Source: Methanospirillum stamsii
GTDB lineage: Archaea > Halobacteriota > Methanomicrobia > Methanomicrobiales > Methanospirillaceae
DNA: 64,000 bases
Direction: 5' to 3'
Assembly: GCF_046244385.1 (NCBI RefSeq)
Contig: NZ_CP176366.1
Location: forward strand, 868,001 to 932,000
The notes below the pieces were generated by a model, which saw only the letters and a list, made by a program, of their open reading frames with translations, had not been told where the DNA came from and made no database searches. Shown one piece after another: positions 17,336-25,779 of the stretch. Within the stretch, counting starts at the first letter, position 1. Every line of letters starts with the position of its first letter. Both the position numbers and the translations under genes were made by a program.

Positions 17336-17351
17336 TTACTCATATGCGTTA
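17336..17351. promoter_or_regulatory. CATATG-centred palindrome (candidate operator)
   Basis: TTACTCATATGCGTTA is an imperfect version of the palindrome at 13063-13078. It lies directly after the minus-strand TATA-like TTTATATTTT (17351-17360), the same layout as at the first DUF5320 promoter. Confidence 0.55.
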
Positions 17352-17373
17352 AAATATAAATAAGTTTGTAAAT

Positions 17374-17796
17374 TTATGAAGAATTATCTTCACTATCATC
17401 AGAAGTTTCCGGAGGGAATTGATGGGCATCCCGTGGACAAAAATCAAAATTTTTCGGGCATTCATAGCCTCCGCGGCGTAAGCAGCCAATGACCTCAATA
17501 ACCTTACCATGAACCAGAGCATCAGCCACCTTGCGCCTGGCATCATGCAGATCTTTCCAGACGGTTCTTCGTGAAACTCCAAGAAATGCCGCTGCTTCTT
17601 CCTGCTCCAATCCTTCCAGGTCAATAAGCCGCAATACTTCAATCTCCTCCGGGAGCAGTTGAACGCTTTCCTCCGTTGGTGGAAACTGGCATCGTGGCCC
17701 ATAACACCGAAGTGTCCCTAAATCCGAAACCCTTCTTTGTATTCTGGGTCTTCCTCTTCTCCGTTGTGGCCCGGGACCATCTTCCACCGGCATCAT
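17374..17796 (-). CDS. DUF134 helix-turn-helix DNA-binding protein
   Basis: The 140-residue protein has the DUF134 start (RGRPRIQRRVSDL, CYGP near residue 32) and a sigma-70 region 4-like helix-turn-helix LEQEEAAAFLGVSRRTVWKDL (about residues 63-83), followed by a Cys-containing tail (GYECPKNFDFCPRD). It probably regulates transcription, possibly in response to metal or cluster status through the cysteines. It overlaps the MinD-ferredoxin gene upstream by four bases. It is the obvious candidate to bind the CATATG palindromes in this region; that link is inferred. Confidence 0.8.
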   Translation of the reverse strand: MMPVEDGPGPQRRRGRPRIQRRVSDLGTLRCYGPRCQFPPTEESVQLLPEEIEVLRLIDLEGLEQEEAAAFLGVSRRTVWKDLHDARRKVADALVHGKVIEVIGCLRRGGYECPKNFDFCPRDAHQFPPETSDDSEDNSS

Positions 17797-18662
17797 ATTT
17801 TCTCTAATTCACCATTCAGGTTCTTTGCTATCTCATGTATTGCTTCCGATGCAGGGCCTTCAGTCCTGATGACCGGGGTTCCATTCCGGGTTGCATTGAG
17901 GACGGCAATATCATAGGGTATCTTTCCAAGCACCCGGATGTTCATCTCATCAGCCATTTTGATTATCTCCTGATAAATATCCAGGTTTACATCATAACGA
18001 TTCACAACCAGGAACATTTTGACCTTAAATGAACGGCAAAGGGTGATGAGTCTTGAGAGATCCGATTGGGCTGATTTAGAAGGTTCGGTAACAAGAACCA
18101 CTGCCTGAATTCCTGTAATTGTTGAAATTAAGGGGCATCCGATACCGGGAGGCCCATCAATCAGAGTCAGAGAAGCGTCCGGATGCAACTTTCCTGCTTC
18201 CTGCCTGAGCCGATGAACCAGTAAACCCGAATTTCCTGCCCCTGGTGTCAGCGATCCATACAATAAAGGTCCGGCAGAGGATTTAGCATAATGAATCATG
18301 CCAGTAATACGAGACTGCATACTGACCGCATCTTCAGGACAGACCAACGTGCATGTCCCACACCCCTCACACCGGTATGGAACAACCTCATACTGATCAC
18401 CGGTTTTCCGGATAGCCCCATAGACACAGGCTTCCTCGCATATTCCGCAACCGGAGCAGAGACTGGTATCAATAACTGCCCCGTCCATACCCCTGAACTC
18501 ATCAGAATGAACATCCTTTGGATTAAGGAGGAGAGAGAGGTTAGCAGCATCAACATCTGCATCGATGAGAACTTTATCCTGGGGAAGAAGACAGGCAAAT
18601 GAAGCAGTAAGGATTGTTTTTCCTGTACCGCCCTTTCCGCTTATGACAGCAACCTGGATCAT
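17793..18662 (-). CDS. MinD-superfamily ATPase with inserted ferredoxin domain (copy 2)
   Basis: P-loop ATPase (289 residues): deviant Walker A GKGGTGKT (residues 9-16), a two-[4Fe-4S] ferredoxin insert (CSGCGICEEAC and CEGCGTCTLVCP, about residues 68-110), and Walker B-like LIDGPPGIGCPL near residue 167. The family uses ATP and Fe-S clusters in cluster transfer or low-potential electron delivery; substrates are unknown. It overlaps its tandem paralogue by four bases, which suggests a heterodimer. Confidence 0.85.
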   Translation of the reverse strand: MIQVAVISGKGGTGKTILTASFACLLPQDKVLIDADVDAANLSLLLNPKDVHSDEFRGMDGAVIDTSLCSGCGICEEACVYGAIRKTGDQYEVVPYRCEGCGTCTLVCPEDAVSMQSRITGMIHYAKSSAGPLLYGSLTPGAGNSGLLVHRLRQEAGKLHPDASLTLIDGPPGIGCPLISTITGIQAVVLVTEPSKSAQSDLSRLITLCRSFKVKMFLVVNRYDVNLDIYQEIIKMADEMNIRVLGKIPYDIAVLNATRNGTPVIRTEGPASEAIHEIAKNLNGELEKI

Positions 18663-19510
18663 ACTTCACCCCGTGCTTTTGCGAGGATTTTCTCTCCAAG
18701 TTCGGAGAAGCGTAAAGACCATTCCGGATCTTCCCGGGAGATTAGAACACCTGCATTCTGCTTTTTTAAAAGAGTAAAATCCAGGGGAATTTTCATAAGA
18801 ATCGGAAGAGAATGCTCACAACAGTATTCCTCAATAATACCATCATTCCCGTCGCTCCGGTTAATAACTACCGCAACCGGGACTTTTAGAACATCCAGCA
18901 CGTCAACCGCAACGGACAGATCATGGAGACCAAAAGGAGTCGGTTCTGTAACCAGCACACAAAGGAGAGCATCGTCTACCGTCTCAATGAAGGGACATGC
19001 AGTCCCTGGTGGAGCATCAATGATGACTATCGGGTCATCTTTGACCGTTTCCCTGACTGCTCCAATAACCGCTGTTGTTCTGACGTCACCCTCTTTCAGC
19101 CTTCCGGTGACGAGTGTCAGTGAATCGGTGAGATGACAGGTGTTGATCTCTCCCACAAGAGCGGGAACTTTTTCCAGTGCTTCAGCCGGACAAACACGGA
19201 AACATCCTCCACAGGAGTGGCATAACTGGGGAAAAAACAATACCTTGTCTTTTAGAACTGTCAGTGCCCCGAATCTGCAGAACTCCCCGCATGCCCCGCA
19301 ATGGAGACACTGATCTTCCAGCACATCGGGGATAGTAACATGGACTTCTTTTATTTCAGGAGAACAGGGAAAAAAAATCCCAAGGTTTGGTTCTTCTACA
19401 TCACAGTCAGCCAGGGTAATTTTCTGTTTTTGAGATAAAACATATCCTAAATTTGAAGATACGGTTGTCTTTCCCGTGCCCCCTTTCCCACTGGCTATTA
19501 CTATCTGCAT
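18659..19510 (-). CDS. MinD-superfamily ATPase with inserted ferredoxin domain (copy 1)
   Basis: Tandem paralogue of the next gene (283 residues) with Walker A SGKGGTGKTT (residues 7-16), ferredoxin insert CLHCGACGEFC and CHSCGGCFRVCP (about residues 68-108) and IDAPPGTACPF near residue 165. The two ferredoxin ATPases differ in sequence throughout, so this is an old pair, common in methanogens and other anaerobes. It follows the NifX-like gene by 25 bases. Confidence 0.85.
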   Translation of the reverse strand: MQIVIASGKGGTGKTTVSSNLGYVLSQKQKITLADCDVEEPNLGIFFPCSPEIKEVHVTIPDVLEDQCLHCGACGEFCRFGALTVLKDKVLFFPQLCHSCGGCFRVCPAEALEKVPALVGEINTCHLTDSLTLVTGRLKEGDVRTTAVIGAVRETVKDDPIVIIDAPPGTACPFIETVDDALLCVLVTEPTPFGLHDLSVAVDVLDVLKVPVAVVINRSDGNDGIIEEYCCEHSLPILMKIPLDFTLLKKQNAGVLISREDPEWSLRFSELGEKILAKARGEV

Positions 19511-19535
19511 TAAAAACTCCGTTGATTATATGACC

Positions 19536-19868
19536 TTATGAAGAATTTTCAGAATTCTTCTTCCATGCTGAATATGCAGCTTCAACGGTAACATCAGGAT
19601 TTTGCATAACTACGGTAATACTGGATGCCTTGAGAGCTCCATCAGCATTTCCACCAAGACGGGGTGCAATAAGAACCTGCACATTATTTTTTGCCAGAAA
19701 CTGTACTGCCATCGGTCCAACGCCACCTGACCCACCTGCATGTGGATTTGCCTCCACCCGTGAACTTCCACTTTCGGTATCAAAAAATGCAAAATATGGT
19801 GCACGTCCAAATCGATCATCCATCTGAGAGTCTACAGTAGGACCACTTGAGGGTATACTTACTATCAT
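19536..19868 (-). CDS. NifX/NifB-type cofactor-binding family protein
   Basis: Second small member of the iron-molybdenum cofactor-binding fold (110 residues): MIVSIPSSGPTVDSQMDDRF, FGRAPYFAFFD, GPMAVQFLAKNNVQVLI and RLGGNADGAL. The usual FGR(C/A) motif lacks Cys here. It starts the minus-strand ferredoxin-ATPase operon, with the palindrome at 19878-19899 just 10 bases upstream of its ATG. Confidence 0.8.
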   Translation of the reverse strand: MIVSIPSSGPTVDSQMDDRFGRAPYFAFFDTESGSSRVEANPHAGGSGGVGPMAVQFLAKNNVQVLIAPRLGGNADGALKASSITVVMQNPDVTVEAAYSAWKKNSENSS

Positions 19869-19877
19869 ACCAGATAA

Positions 19878-19899
19878 TTATTGCACATATGAGCAATAA
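19878..19899. promoter_or_regulatory. 22-base palindrome (candidate operator) upstream of NifX-like gene
   Basis: TTATTGC and GCAATAA are perfect 7-base arms around ACATATGA, again centred on CATATG. It sits 10 bases from the start codon, so any bound protein would cover the promoter/start region of the operon. Confidence 0.6.
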
Positions 19900-19930
19900 A
19901 TGTTCTCAGAAAAAAAGAAACTGAATAATA

Positions 19931-20734
19931 TTATTCAATCTTCGAGATGAGTCTGTCGATAATTCCATTAATTGCATGAAGAGCCGGGCTGTCCGAATTT
20001 TTCCCAACAAATGCCCATCCTTCATCCCCGGACTGCCGGATACTGAGATCCACCGGAATATTCCCGAGGTATGGGACGCCCATTTCAACGGCGATTTTTT
20101 CTCCGCCACCTTTACCAAAGATATCCACCTCTGTTTTACAAGAGGGACAGATATACCCGCTCATGTTTTCTATGACACCCAGGACATCCATCTCAAGATC
20201 CCTGCTAAAGGTAATTGCCTTTGATGAGTCAAGAGTTGAAACAGACTGTGGAGTCGTTACAATTACCGTTCCGGCAATGTTTGGCGCAGTCTGAGCAATC
20301 GTCAGAGCCTCGTCACCGGTTCCCGGAGGGAGATCAACTATCAGATAATCAAGCGGTTCCCAGGTAGTATCTTCCAGAAACTGACGGATGGCATTGGATT
20401 TCATGGGCCCTCTCCAGATTACCGGAGAGTTCCGGTGAGGAAGAAGAAAAGCCATGGATATTACCTGAAGGTTTTCAGTTACCTTTACCGGAATGATTTT
20501 ATTATTTTCAGAGAGTAATTGATGGTTTTCAAGTCCAAGCATCTTCGGAACATTTGGCCCGTGAATATCAAGGTCAAGAAGCCCGACCTGCTTTCCTTTC
20601 ATTGACAGGGCATATGCAAGGTTTACAGCTACCGTTGATTTGCCCACACCGCCTTTTCCTGAAAGAACAATGATTACATGTTTTACGTCAATATCAGCTC
20701 GCTTTGGTAGATTCTTATTTGTTTCAGCAGTCAT
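19931..20734 (-). CDS. Mrp/NBP35-family Fe-S cluster carrier ATPase (ApbC-like)
   Basis: Cytoplasmic P-loop protein (267 residues) that carries a bridging [4Fe-4S] cluster to apo-enzymes. It has Walker A SGKGGVGKST near residue 26, DLDIHGPNVPKMLG, VDLPPGTGDEALT and the CPSCKTE CxxC motif near residue 195 that binds the dimer-shared cluster. It lies upstream of the NifX-like/ferredoxin-ATPase operon with a 62-base gap holding the palindrome, so that operon can be read alone or with it. Confidence 0.92.
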   Translation of the reverse strand: MTAETNKNLPKRADIDVKHVIIVLSGKGGVGKSTVAVNLAYALSMKGKQVGLLDLDIHGPNVPKMLGLENHQLLSENNKIIPVKVTENLQVISMAFLLPHRNSPVIWRGPMKSNAIRQFLEDTTWEPLDYLIVDLPPGTGDEALTIAQTAPNIAGTVIVTTPQSVSTLDSSKAITFSRDLEMDVLGVIENMSGYICPSCKTEVDIFGKGGGEKIAVEMGVPYLGNIPVDLSIRQSGDEGWAFVGKNSDSPALHAINGIIDRLISKIE

Positions 20735-20763
20735 GATAATTCCAAAAATGAAAAAAATGTGGG

Positions 20764-21243
20764 TTACTCTGAAGTTACAACAACCGATATATCAGCATCA
20801 ATGAGCAGATCAAAATGCATCTTTGAGAGCCAACCAGCTTTTTCAAACATCTGCATAAAGCATACCCCGACGGTCGCTGCTCCTTTCCATTTTTCTAATA
20901 CCCCTGCCATATCATCAGCAGTAACCGGCATATTCGGCATAGCAAGGCCACCCATGATGACGACAACAGCCGGGTTTTTCGGAGGACATGGGGAATCGGC
21001 CTGAAATCCCACATCTGCTTTCATAACCAGTTTATGAGCCTTTTCTTCTGCTTTATAGGGAACAAAGATACAGGTACAGGGAAGAGATCTGATGGAAAAA
21101 CAGAGTAATTCAATAAAAGGAGTGCAGGTACCCGGCACACCATAAAATACAATCTCAGATCCCTCACTCAGTGATTTTTTTTCAATATATTCCTTGAAGG
21201 GCCGCAGGATGCCTGGAACCCCGGATAATGTTGTTTGTCCCAT
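20764..21243 (-). CDS. DUF2124-like archaeal protein
   Basis: The 159-residue protein resembles the methanogen-restricted DUF2124 family (GVPGILRPFKEYI, EIVFYGVPGTCTPFIELL, VVIMGGLAMP). Function is unknown. A Cys-Thr-Pro-Phe motif and a Cys in CPPKNP are visible. It is the first gene of the minus-strand series ending at mrp, 29 bases upstream. The divergent gap to the next gene contains an imperfect inverted repeat TTTCT...AGAAA around GAGCTTATGAG (21329-21349). Confidence 0.65.
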   Translation of the reverse strand: MGQTTLSGVPGILRPFKEYIEKKSLSEGSEIVFYGVPGTCTPFIELLCFSIRSLPCTCIFVPYKAEEKAHKLVMKADVGFQADSPCPPKNPAVVVIMGGLAMPNMPVTADDMAGVLEKWKGAATVGVCFMQMFEKAGWLSKMHFDLLIDADISVVVTSE

Positions 21244-21425
21244 ACTAAAACCTCATAAAGCATCTCTGACCTATAACCCAGGTGCAGATATGGTAAGTAT
21301 ATAGTATGGCGAAGTGACTCTAATATATTTCTGAGCTTATGAGAAATAATTGTCAAAACAATCAGAAGGAAATAAATCATTCTGATGAATATTTATCCGC
21401 GATAATCCAACGATCTATATAGAAC

Positions 21426-22751
21426 ATGAATAACCGGATGACAAAGGTGATGGTCGGTGCTCCCGGCCTTTATACATATGGAGCAATGCGAATCGGAGGA
21501 GTTATTCGTGACGCAGGATTTCACCCGACTATCACCCGTGACATCACAAAACTCTCCGGAGACAAGGTTTTTCTCAGTTTATACAGCACCTTACATCTTT
21601 TAGATTCGGCTTTGAAAGATACAGTTCAAAAGATCAAACAGGAAGGAGGAACGGTAATTGTCGGAGGTCCGGTCTCATCCGGTCCTGAGATGATTATGGG
21701 AGAACTCAGTCCGGACCTGATTGTTTGCGGTGAGGGGGAAGAGGCTGTCTCCTGTATCATGAGCGGGCAGGAGATCAGCGAATGCCCGAACTGTGCATAT
21801 GTTGAAGATGAAAAACTGATTGTTACCAGGCAGCAGCGATCTGAAGAATTTGTCTGTCCGCTTCCTTTGATTCCGGATGATATCGGCAGTCAGGACATCA
21901 GGGGTGCCCAGACCTATATCGAAACTCACCGGGGCTGTTTCGGACGGTGCGGATTCTGCCAGGTTCCCCGGGTGTTTGGGAGAAGAATCAGGAGCAGGGA
22001 ACTTGATGAAATATTACGGGAAGTAAAAGCGTTTCACAAGAAAGGTGTCAAGAGAATTGCTCTCATCGGGGGCACGGGATCCCTCTACCGATCAAAAGAC
22101 GGAGAGGTAAATTCTTCTGCATTTATCGGCCTTCTTGAGGGGATATCATCCATAATGGGGCCAAAAAATGTTTCATGTCCGGATATCAGGGCGGATTGCA
22201 TTACCGATGAAGTTCTGGAAGCGGTCCATGCAAACACTATCGGATGGATTTTTTTTGGTGTCGAATCCGGAAGTGAGAATATTCTCAAGGCCATGCAGAA
22301 AGGAATCCCTCTTGATACCGTCAGGGATGCTGTTGAACGGTGCAGACAATTTGGAGTAAGACCGGCTGGGAGTTTTATTACCGGATATCCGGGCGAAAGC
22401 GAAGAGGATTTCATCGCGACAAAGGATCTTATGGAGGAACTTAGCCTTGATGATGTCTTCATTTCAATCGCCGAACCGATACCAAAAACACCTCTGGCAG
22501 ATGTAGTCTGTGGCATGAATCCTGAAGATGATCTGGTTAGTACTCCCCATTCCGGAGAGTATGCTGCACTGCACCTGACCGAGGCAGAAGCAAGAGCCTT
22601 TGATCTGATGCTTCATGCAGACATGTGCAGACCAGTCCCCCGGATGACACAGGATGCCCAGTATAAGGTATATCTGGAGGAAACGAGAAAACAGGGAACC
22701 GATATCCGGAATGTAACAAAACTTATCCGTCAGTATTATTCCGGGGGATAA
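21426..22751 (+). CDS. cobalamin-type radical SAM protein, candidate MCR glutamine C-methyltransferase
   Basis: The 441-residue protein has an N-terminal B12-binding-like Rossmann region (residues 5-115, with GGPVSSGPE), the cluster motif CFGRCGFC (Cys171, Cys175, Cys178), and GYPGE near residue 325. It resembles the MJ0865-like B12 radical SAM family confined to methanogens; one member of that group is reported to methylate a glutamine of McrA. That target residue, Gln417, is present in this window's McrA. The gene lies just upstream of mtr and close to mcr. The precise activity is inferred; the nearby TATA/T-run suggests it is transcribed separately from mtr. Confidence 0.6.
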   Translation: MNNRMTKVMVGAPGLYTYGAMRIGGVIRDAGFHPTITRDITKLSGDKVFLSLYSTLHLLDSALKDTVQKIKQEGGTVIVGGPVSSGPEMIMGELSPDLIVCGEGEEAVSCIMSGQEISECPNCAYVEDEKLIVTRQQRSEEFVCPLPLIPDDIGSQDIRGAQTYIETHRGCFGRCGFCQVPRVFGRRIRSRELDEILREVKAFHKKGVKRIALIGGTGSLYRSKDGEVNSSAFIGLLEGISSIMGPKNVSCPDIRADCITDEVLEAVHANTIGWIFFGVESGSENILKAMQKGIPLDTVRDAVERCRQFGVRPAGSFITGYPGESEEDFIATKDLMEELSLDDVFISIAEPIPKTPLADVVCGMNPEDDLVSTPHSGEYAALHLTEAEARAFDLMLHADMCRPVPRMTQDAQYKVYLEETRKQGTDIRNVTKLIRQYYSGG

Positions 22752-22830
22752 CCGATTTTCCGATTTTAATCGACGATAGACGAACCTCACGCGCACAATC
22801 ATCGATTCACGCGTTTTTTTCACCCGAACC

Positions 22831-23136
22831 CTATATATACTCCATTGCCACGCATACGAGAAGAAATACTTTCTCCCTCTATCGGCTCAGATTCTGTTGA
22901 TCTGGAAACAACTTTTTTTGAATTATGACAGAAATTGCTGAGTGAAATCGAGAGGATACGCCTTCTTTTTTCCAGACACGATGGAATTCCATATAAATCG
23001 ACTTAATTTCGAAACCTTTAATTCAATACTGACCGAACAAATCAATTACCACAACGGGTCAGATATGCCATGTGTGTGGTATTGCAACGCGAGCACTCTT
23101 GTGTCTGATCTTGAGCTACGCAGGAGATAGGTTTAC
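22831..23136 (+). promoter_or_regulatory. mtr operon promoter and long leader
   Basis: After a T-run (22814-22820) that may end the radical SAM transcript, CTATATATAC at 22831-22840 is a strong TATA box. The predicted transcript start near 22860 leaves a leader of about 275 bases before mtrE. A short frame inside it (GTG 22942 or ATG 22981 to TAG 23130) ends within the mtrE ribosome binding site GGAGAT; it has no recognisable similarity and may be chance. Confidence 0.5.
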
Positions 23137-24033
23137 ATGGAAGAGATTGTATTAGGCATTGGTATTACTGCATTGGCGGGAGCTCTTGCCACAGTAGCCG
23201 GTGCTGCGGAAGATACTGAATCTGATATCGGATCACAGGGTGACCCGAACTCACAGGTTCAGCTCGCTCCGCAGATGGGTTATATCCACCGCATCTTTAA
23301 CAAGGCAGTTTCCGGTGAACCACCAGCATACGGAGCCTGGTGTGTCATCGGAGCAGGTGTTGCCTGGGCATTGATGCAGATTAACTACAACCCGGCACTT
23401 GCAATTATTCTCGGTTCGGTTATCGCGGTTTTTGTACAGGGAATCTACTGTACTTCCGGGTATCTCGGCCGTATTGCAAGTTTGGCAAAGTTCCAGCAAC
23501 CGGTATACATTGACATTATCAAGTCATTGACACCGGTAACTATGGCACATGCGTTCGTCGCGATCTTTTGTACGGTCGCGATGTGTTACCTGATGGCATC
23601 CGCACTTCACCATCCGTTCGCACTTCCCCTACTCGGACTGGTATGGGGTATTGCACTTGGTGCCGCAGGATCTGCTACCGGAAACCCGTTCTACGGAAAA
23701 GAACGTCAGTACCAGAATCAAAAATATGGTGCAGGTGTTCCGATTTCCGCATCCGGTAACATCGTCCGGTATGCTGAGGCAGGACAGCGTTCCTCCCTTG
23801 ACAACGGATGGTTCACAACGAAATTCGCCGGTCCGGCTTCAGGTATCTGTTTTGGTCTGATTGTGTTCCTTGAACTCTGGCGTACGGTTCTCTTTGAGAA
23901 ACTGCTGAGTGGATGGGGAGCAATCATTATGGGAGTCATCCTGATTCTGGTCTTCACATTCATTGACCGCTGGGTTGAAGTGTGGGGCCGCAAGACATAC
24001 GGACCATATGTCACCGAGGAGGCCTCATCATGA
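23137..24033 (+). CDS. mtrE: tetrahydromethanopterin S-methyltransferase subunit E
   Basis: Integral membrane subunit (298 residues, about six to seven membrane segments) of the Na+-pumping methyltransferase that moves methyl from H4MPT (or its sarcinapterin form) to coenzyme M. Typical blocks include MEEIVLGIGITALAGALATV at the start and GDPNSQVQLAPQMGYIHRIF. GGAGATAGG precedes the ATG. First gene of mtrEDCBAF-(AG)-H. Confidence 0.96.
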   Translation: MEEIVLGIGITALAGALATVAGAAEDTESDIGSQGDPNSQVQLAPQMGYIHRIFNKAVSGEPPAYGAWCVIGAGVAWALMQINYNPALAIILGSVIAVFVQGIYCTSGYLGRIASLAKFQQPVYIDIIKSLTPVTMAHAFVAIFCTVAMCYLMASALHHPFALPLLGLVWGIALGAAGSATGNPFYGKERQYQNQKYGAGVPISASGNIVRYAEAGQRSSLDNGWFTTKFAGPASGICFGLIVFLELWRTVLFEKLLSGWGAIIMGVILILVFTFIDRWVEVWGRKTYGPYVTEEASS

Positions 24034-24872
24034 GTGCACTCGGAGGAGCAGCTGCCGGTGGTGAAGGAATCAATCCAACCGGGGCCGTAGTAGGCATTGT
24101 AATTCTCCTCGTCTCGATCGCTGCAACATACGCACTTGGTTTTTCAATCGTTCCACTTATCGGAATAATCATAGGCGGAGCACTCATCGGATTCGGCGTT
24201 CACTTTGTGCCGGTCGGTGGTGCTCCGGCAGCAATGGGACAGGCACCCGGTATTGCAACTGGTGTCGCCATGCTTGCAGCCGGTGCAGGTCTTGCAGGTC
24301 TCTTCGGAGGTGCCTGGGCATATGAGGCAACCGGAGACTTTGCAGTAGCAGTTGCCGGCGGTGCAGTCGGTGGAGGTCTGATGATGGCCATCACCTGTCT
24401 TATGGTGAATGCCACCTATGTCTTCGCCATGGGTATTCCTGCTGCATCAGGTAAGGTAGAGAAAGACCCAATCACCGGAGACACATTCCCAGAATATAAA
24501 TCACAGGGAACTGAAGGTCACGGTCTGCCTTTCGTCTCATTCGTTGGAGGAGTTATCGGAGGATTTATTGCCGGTCTTGGTGGAACGCTCATTTACATCG
24601 AACTTCTCGATGTCTATCATGCCAACCTGCCAGTGATTATGCAGGCAGACGCAGCAGCAATTGAACCACTGGCAATTTCTCTCGCCGGAATCTTCGCAAT
24701 CGGGTTCTTCCTGGTTAACGCAGTACTGGCAGCATACAACATTACCGGAACTATCGAGGGACCGCATGACCCCAAATTCAAGCGTGTTCCACGGGCAGTT
24801 ATCGGATGTGCAGTCGCATCAGCCTTCTGTGGCTTTATTTCGATGCTGATTGTGATGAACATAGGGATGTGA
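24030..24872 (+). CDS. mtrD: tetrahydromethanopterin S-methyltransferase subunit D
   Basis: Membrane subunit (280 residues) with about six hydrophobic, Gly/Ala-rich segments (GINPTGAVVGIVILLVSIA and following). The frame stays open further upstream, but the ATG at 24030, which overlaps the mtrE stop (ATGA) behind GGAGG, gives the usual N-terminus. Contributes to the Na+ channel part of the complex. Confidence 0.95.
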   Translation: MSALGGAAAGGEGINPTGAVVGIVILLVSIAATYALGFSIVPLIGIIIGGALIGFGVHFVPVGGAPAAMGQAPGIATGVAMLAAGAGLAGLFGGAWAYEATGDFAVAVAGGAVGGGLMMAITCLMVNATYVFAMGIPAASGKVEKDPITGDTFPEYKSQGTEGHGLPFVSFVGGVIGGFIAGLGGTLIYIELLDVYHANLPVIMQADAAAIEPLAISLAGIFAIGFFLVNAVLAAYNITGTIEGPHDPKFKRVPRAVIGCAVASAFCGFISMLIVMNIGM

Positions 24873-24882
24873 GGAGTATACC

Positions 24883-25779
24883 ATGACAGTAAAAATGGAA
24901 GCATCTGAAGGGGGCATGCCGCACAACACCCTGATGATCTACGGAATAATTGTCGCCCTTGTGGGCACGTACCTCACATACCTTAATGTCGTGACAGGAA
25001 TCGCCGTTTTCTCATTCTTTGGTGGAATCGGCGCTATTGCTGCACTCTGGTGGGGTTCTGACACAATCAAGCACCTCTGTAGTTATGGTCTTGGAACCGG
25101 AGTTCCGTCAGCCGGTATGATTGCATTCGGAGCCGGAGCCATTGCCATGATTGCAGGGACAAAATTCGGGATTTTTTCACCCATTGTAACACTGATCCTT
25201 GCAGCAATCATTGGTGCAGTTATCGGTTACATTGCAAACAACATCATTAACATGAACATTCCGGTCATGATCATGTCCCTGGTAGAACTTGCCATTGTGG
25301 GAGCAATGACCATGCTCGGATTTGCATCAATGTGCACGGGAACTTTCATGTTCAATGGTCTTGTTATCGGTGGAATGACTCTTTCAATGGAACCTGCAGC
25401 AGCAGCAGCCGGAGGGGCCCAGACATTCATGGTCACCGTCCTGCCTGAATTTGCAGGTTCATTAATTGGCGGAGCAGCACTTGCAGTCATATTCTTCCTT
25501 GGAGCAATAGCACTGCAGCACCCGTTCAACGCCTGTCTTGGACCGAATGAATCCCAGGACAGAACCCTCATGCTTGCAATCGAAGTGGGATTCCTTTCCA
25601 TGTTCGTTGTAGCAGTCATGTCCTATGCATTCCTTGACATGATGTCCGCAACCGTTGGAATCATCATTTCATTGATTGGATGGATCTACACATACAAGCA
25701 GTATATTGCACTCTCAAAGCGTGACGCATATGACTGGCTTGATTCAAAGCCAATCCGTGAAGTCGGAGGTGACCAGTAA
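24883..25779 (+). CDS. mtrC: tetrahydromethanopterin S-methyltransferase subunit C
   Basis: Membrane subunit (298 residues) with about seven segments, starting MTVKMEASEGGMPHNTLM. The family block LWWGSDTIKHLCSYGLGTGV lies near residue 55. A GAGGAG site precedes the ATG; the stop overlaps the mtrB start by one base. Confidence 0.96.
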   Translation: MTVKMEASEGGMPHNTLMIYGIIVALVGTYLTYLNVVTGIAVFSFFGGIGAIAALWWGSDTIKHLCSYGLGTGVPSAGMIAFGAGAIAMIAGTKFGIFSPIVTLILAAIIGAVIGYIANNIINMNIPVMIMSLVELAIVGAMTMLGFASMCTGTFMFNGLVIGGMTLSMEPAAAAAGGAQTFMVTVLPEFAGSLIGGAALAVIFFLGAIALQHPFNACLGPNESQDRTLMLAIEVGFLSMFVVAVMSYAFLDMMSATVGIIISLIGWIYTYKQYIALSKRDAYDWLDSKPIREVGGDQ

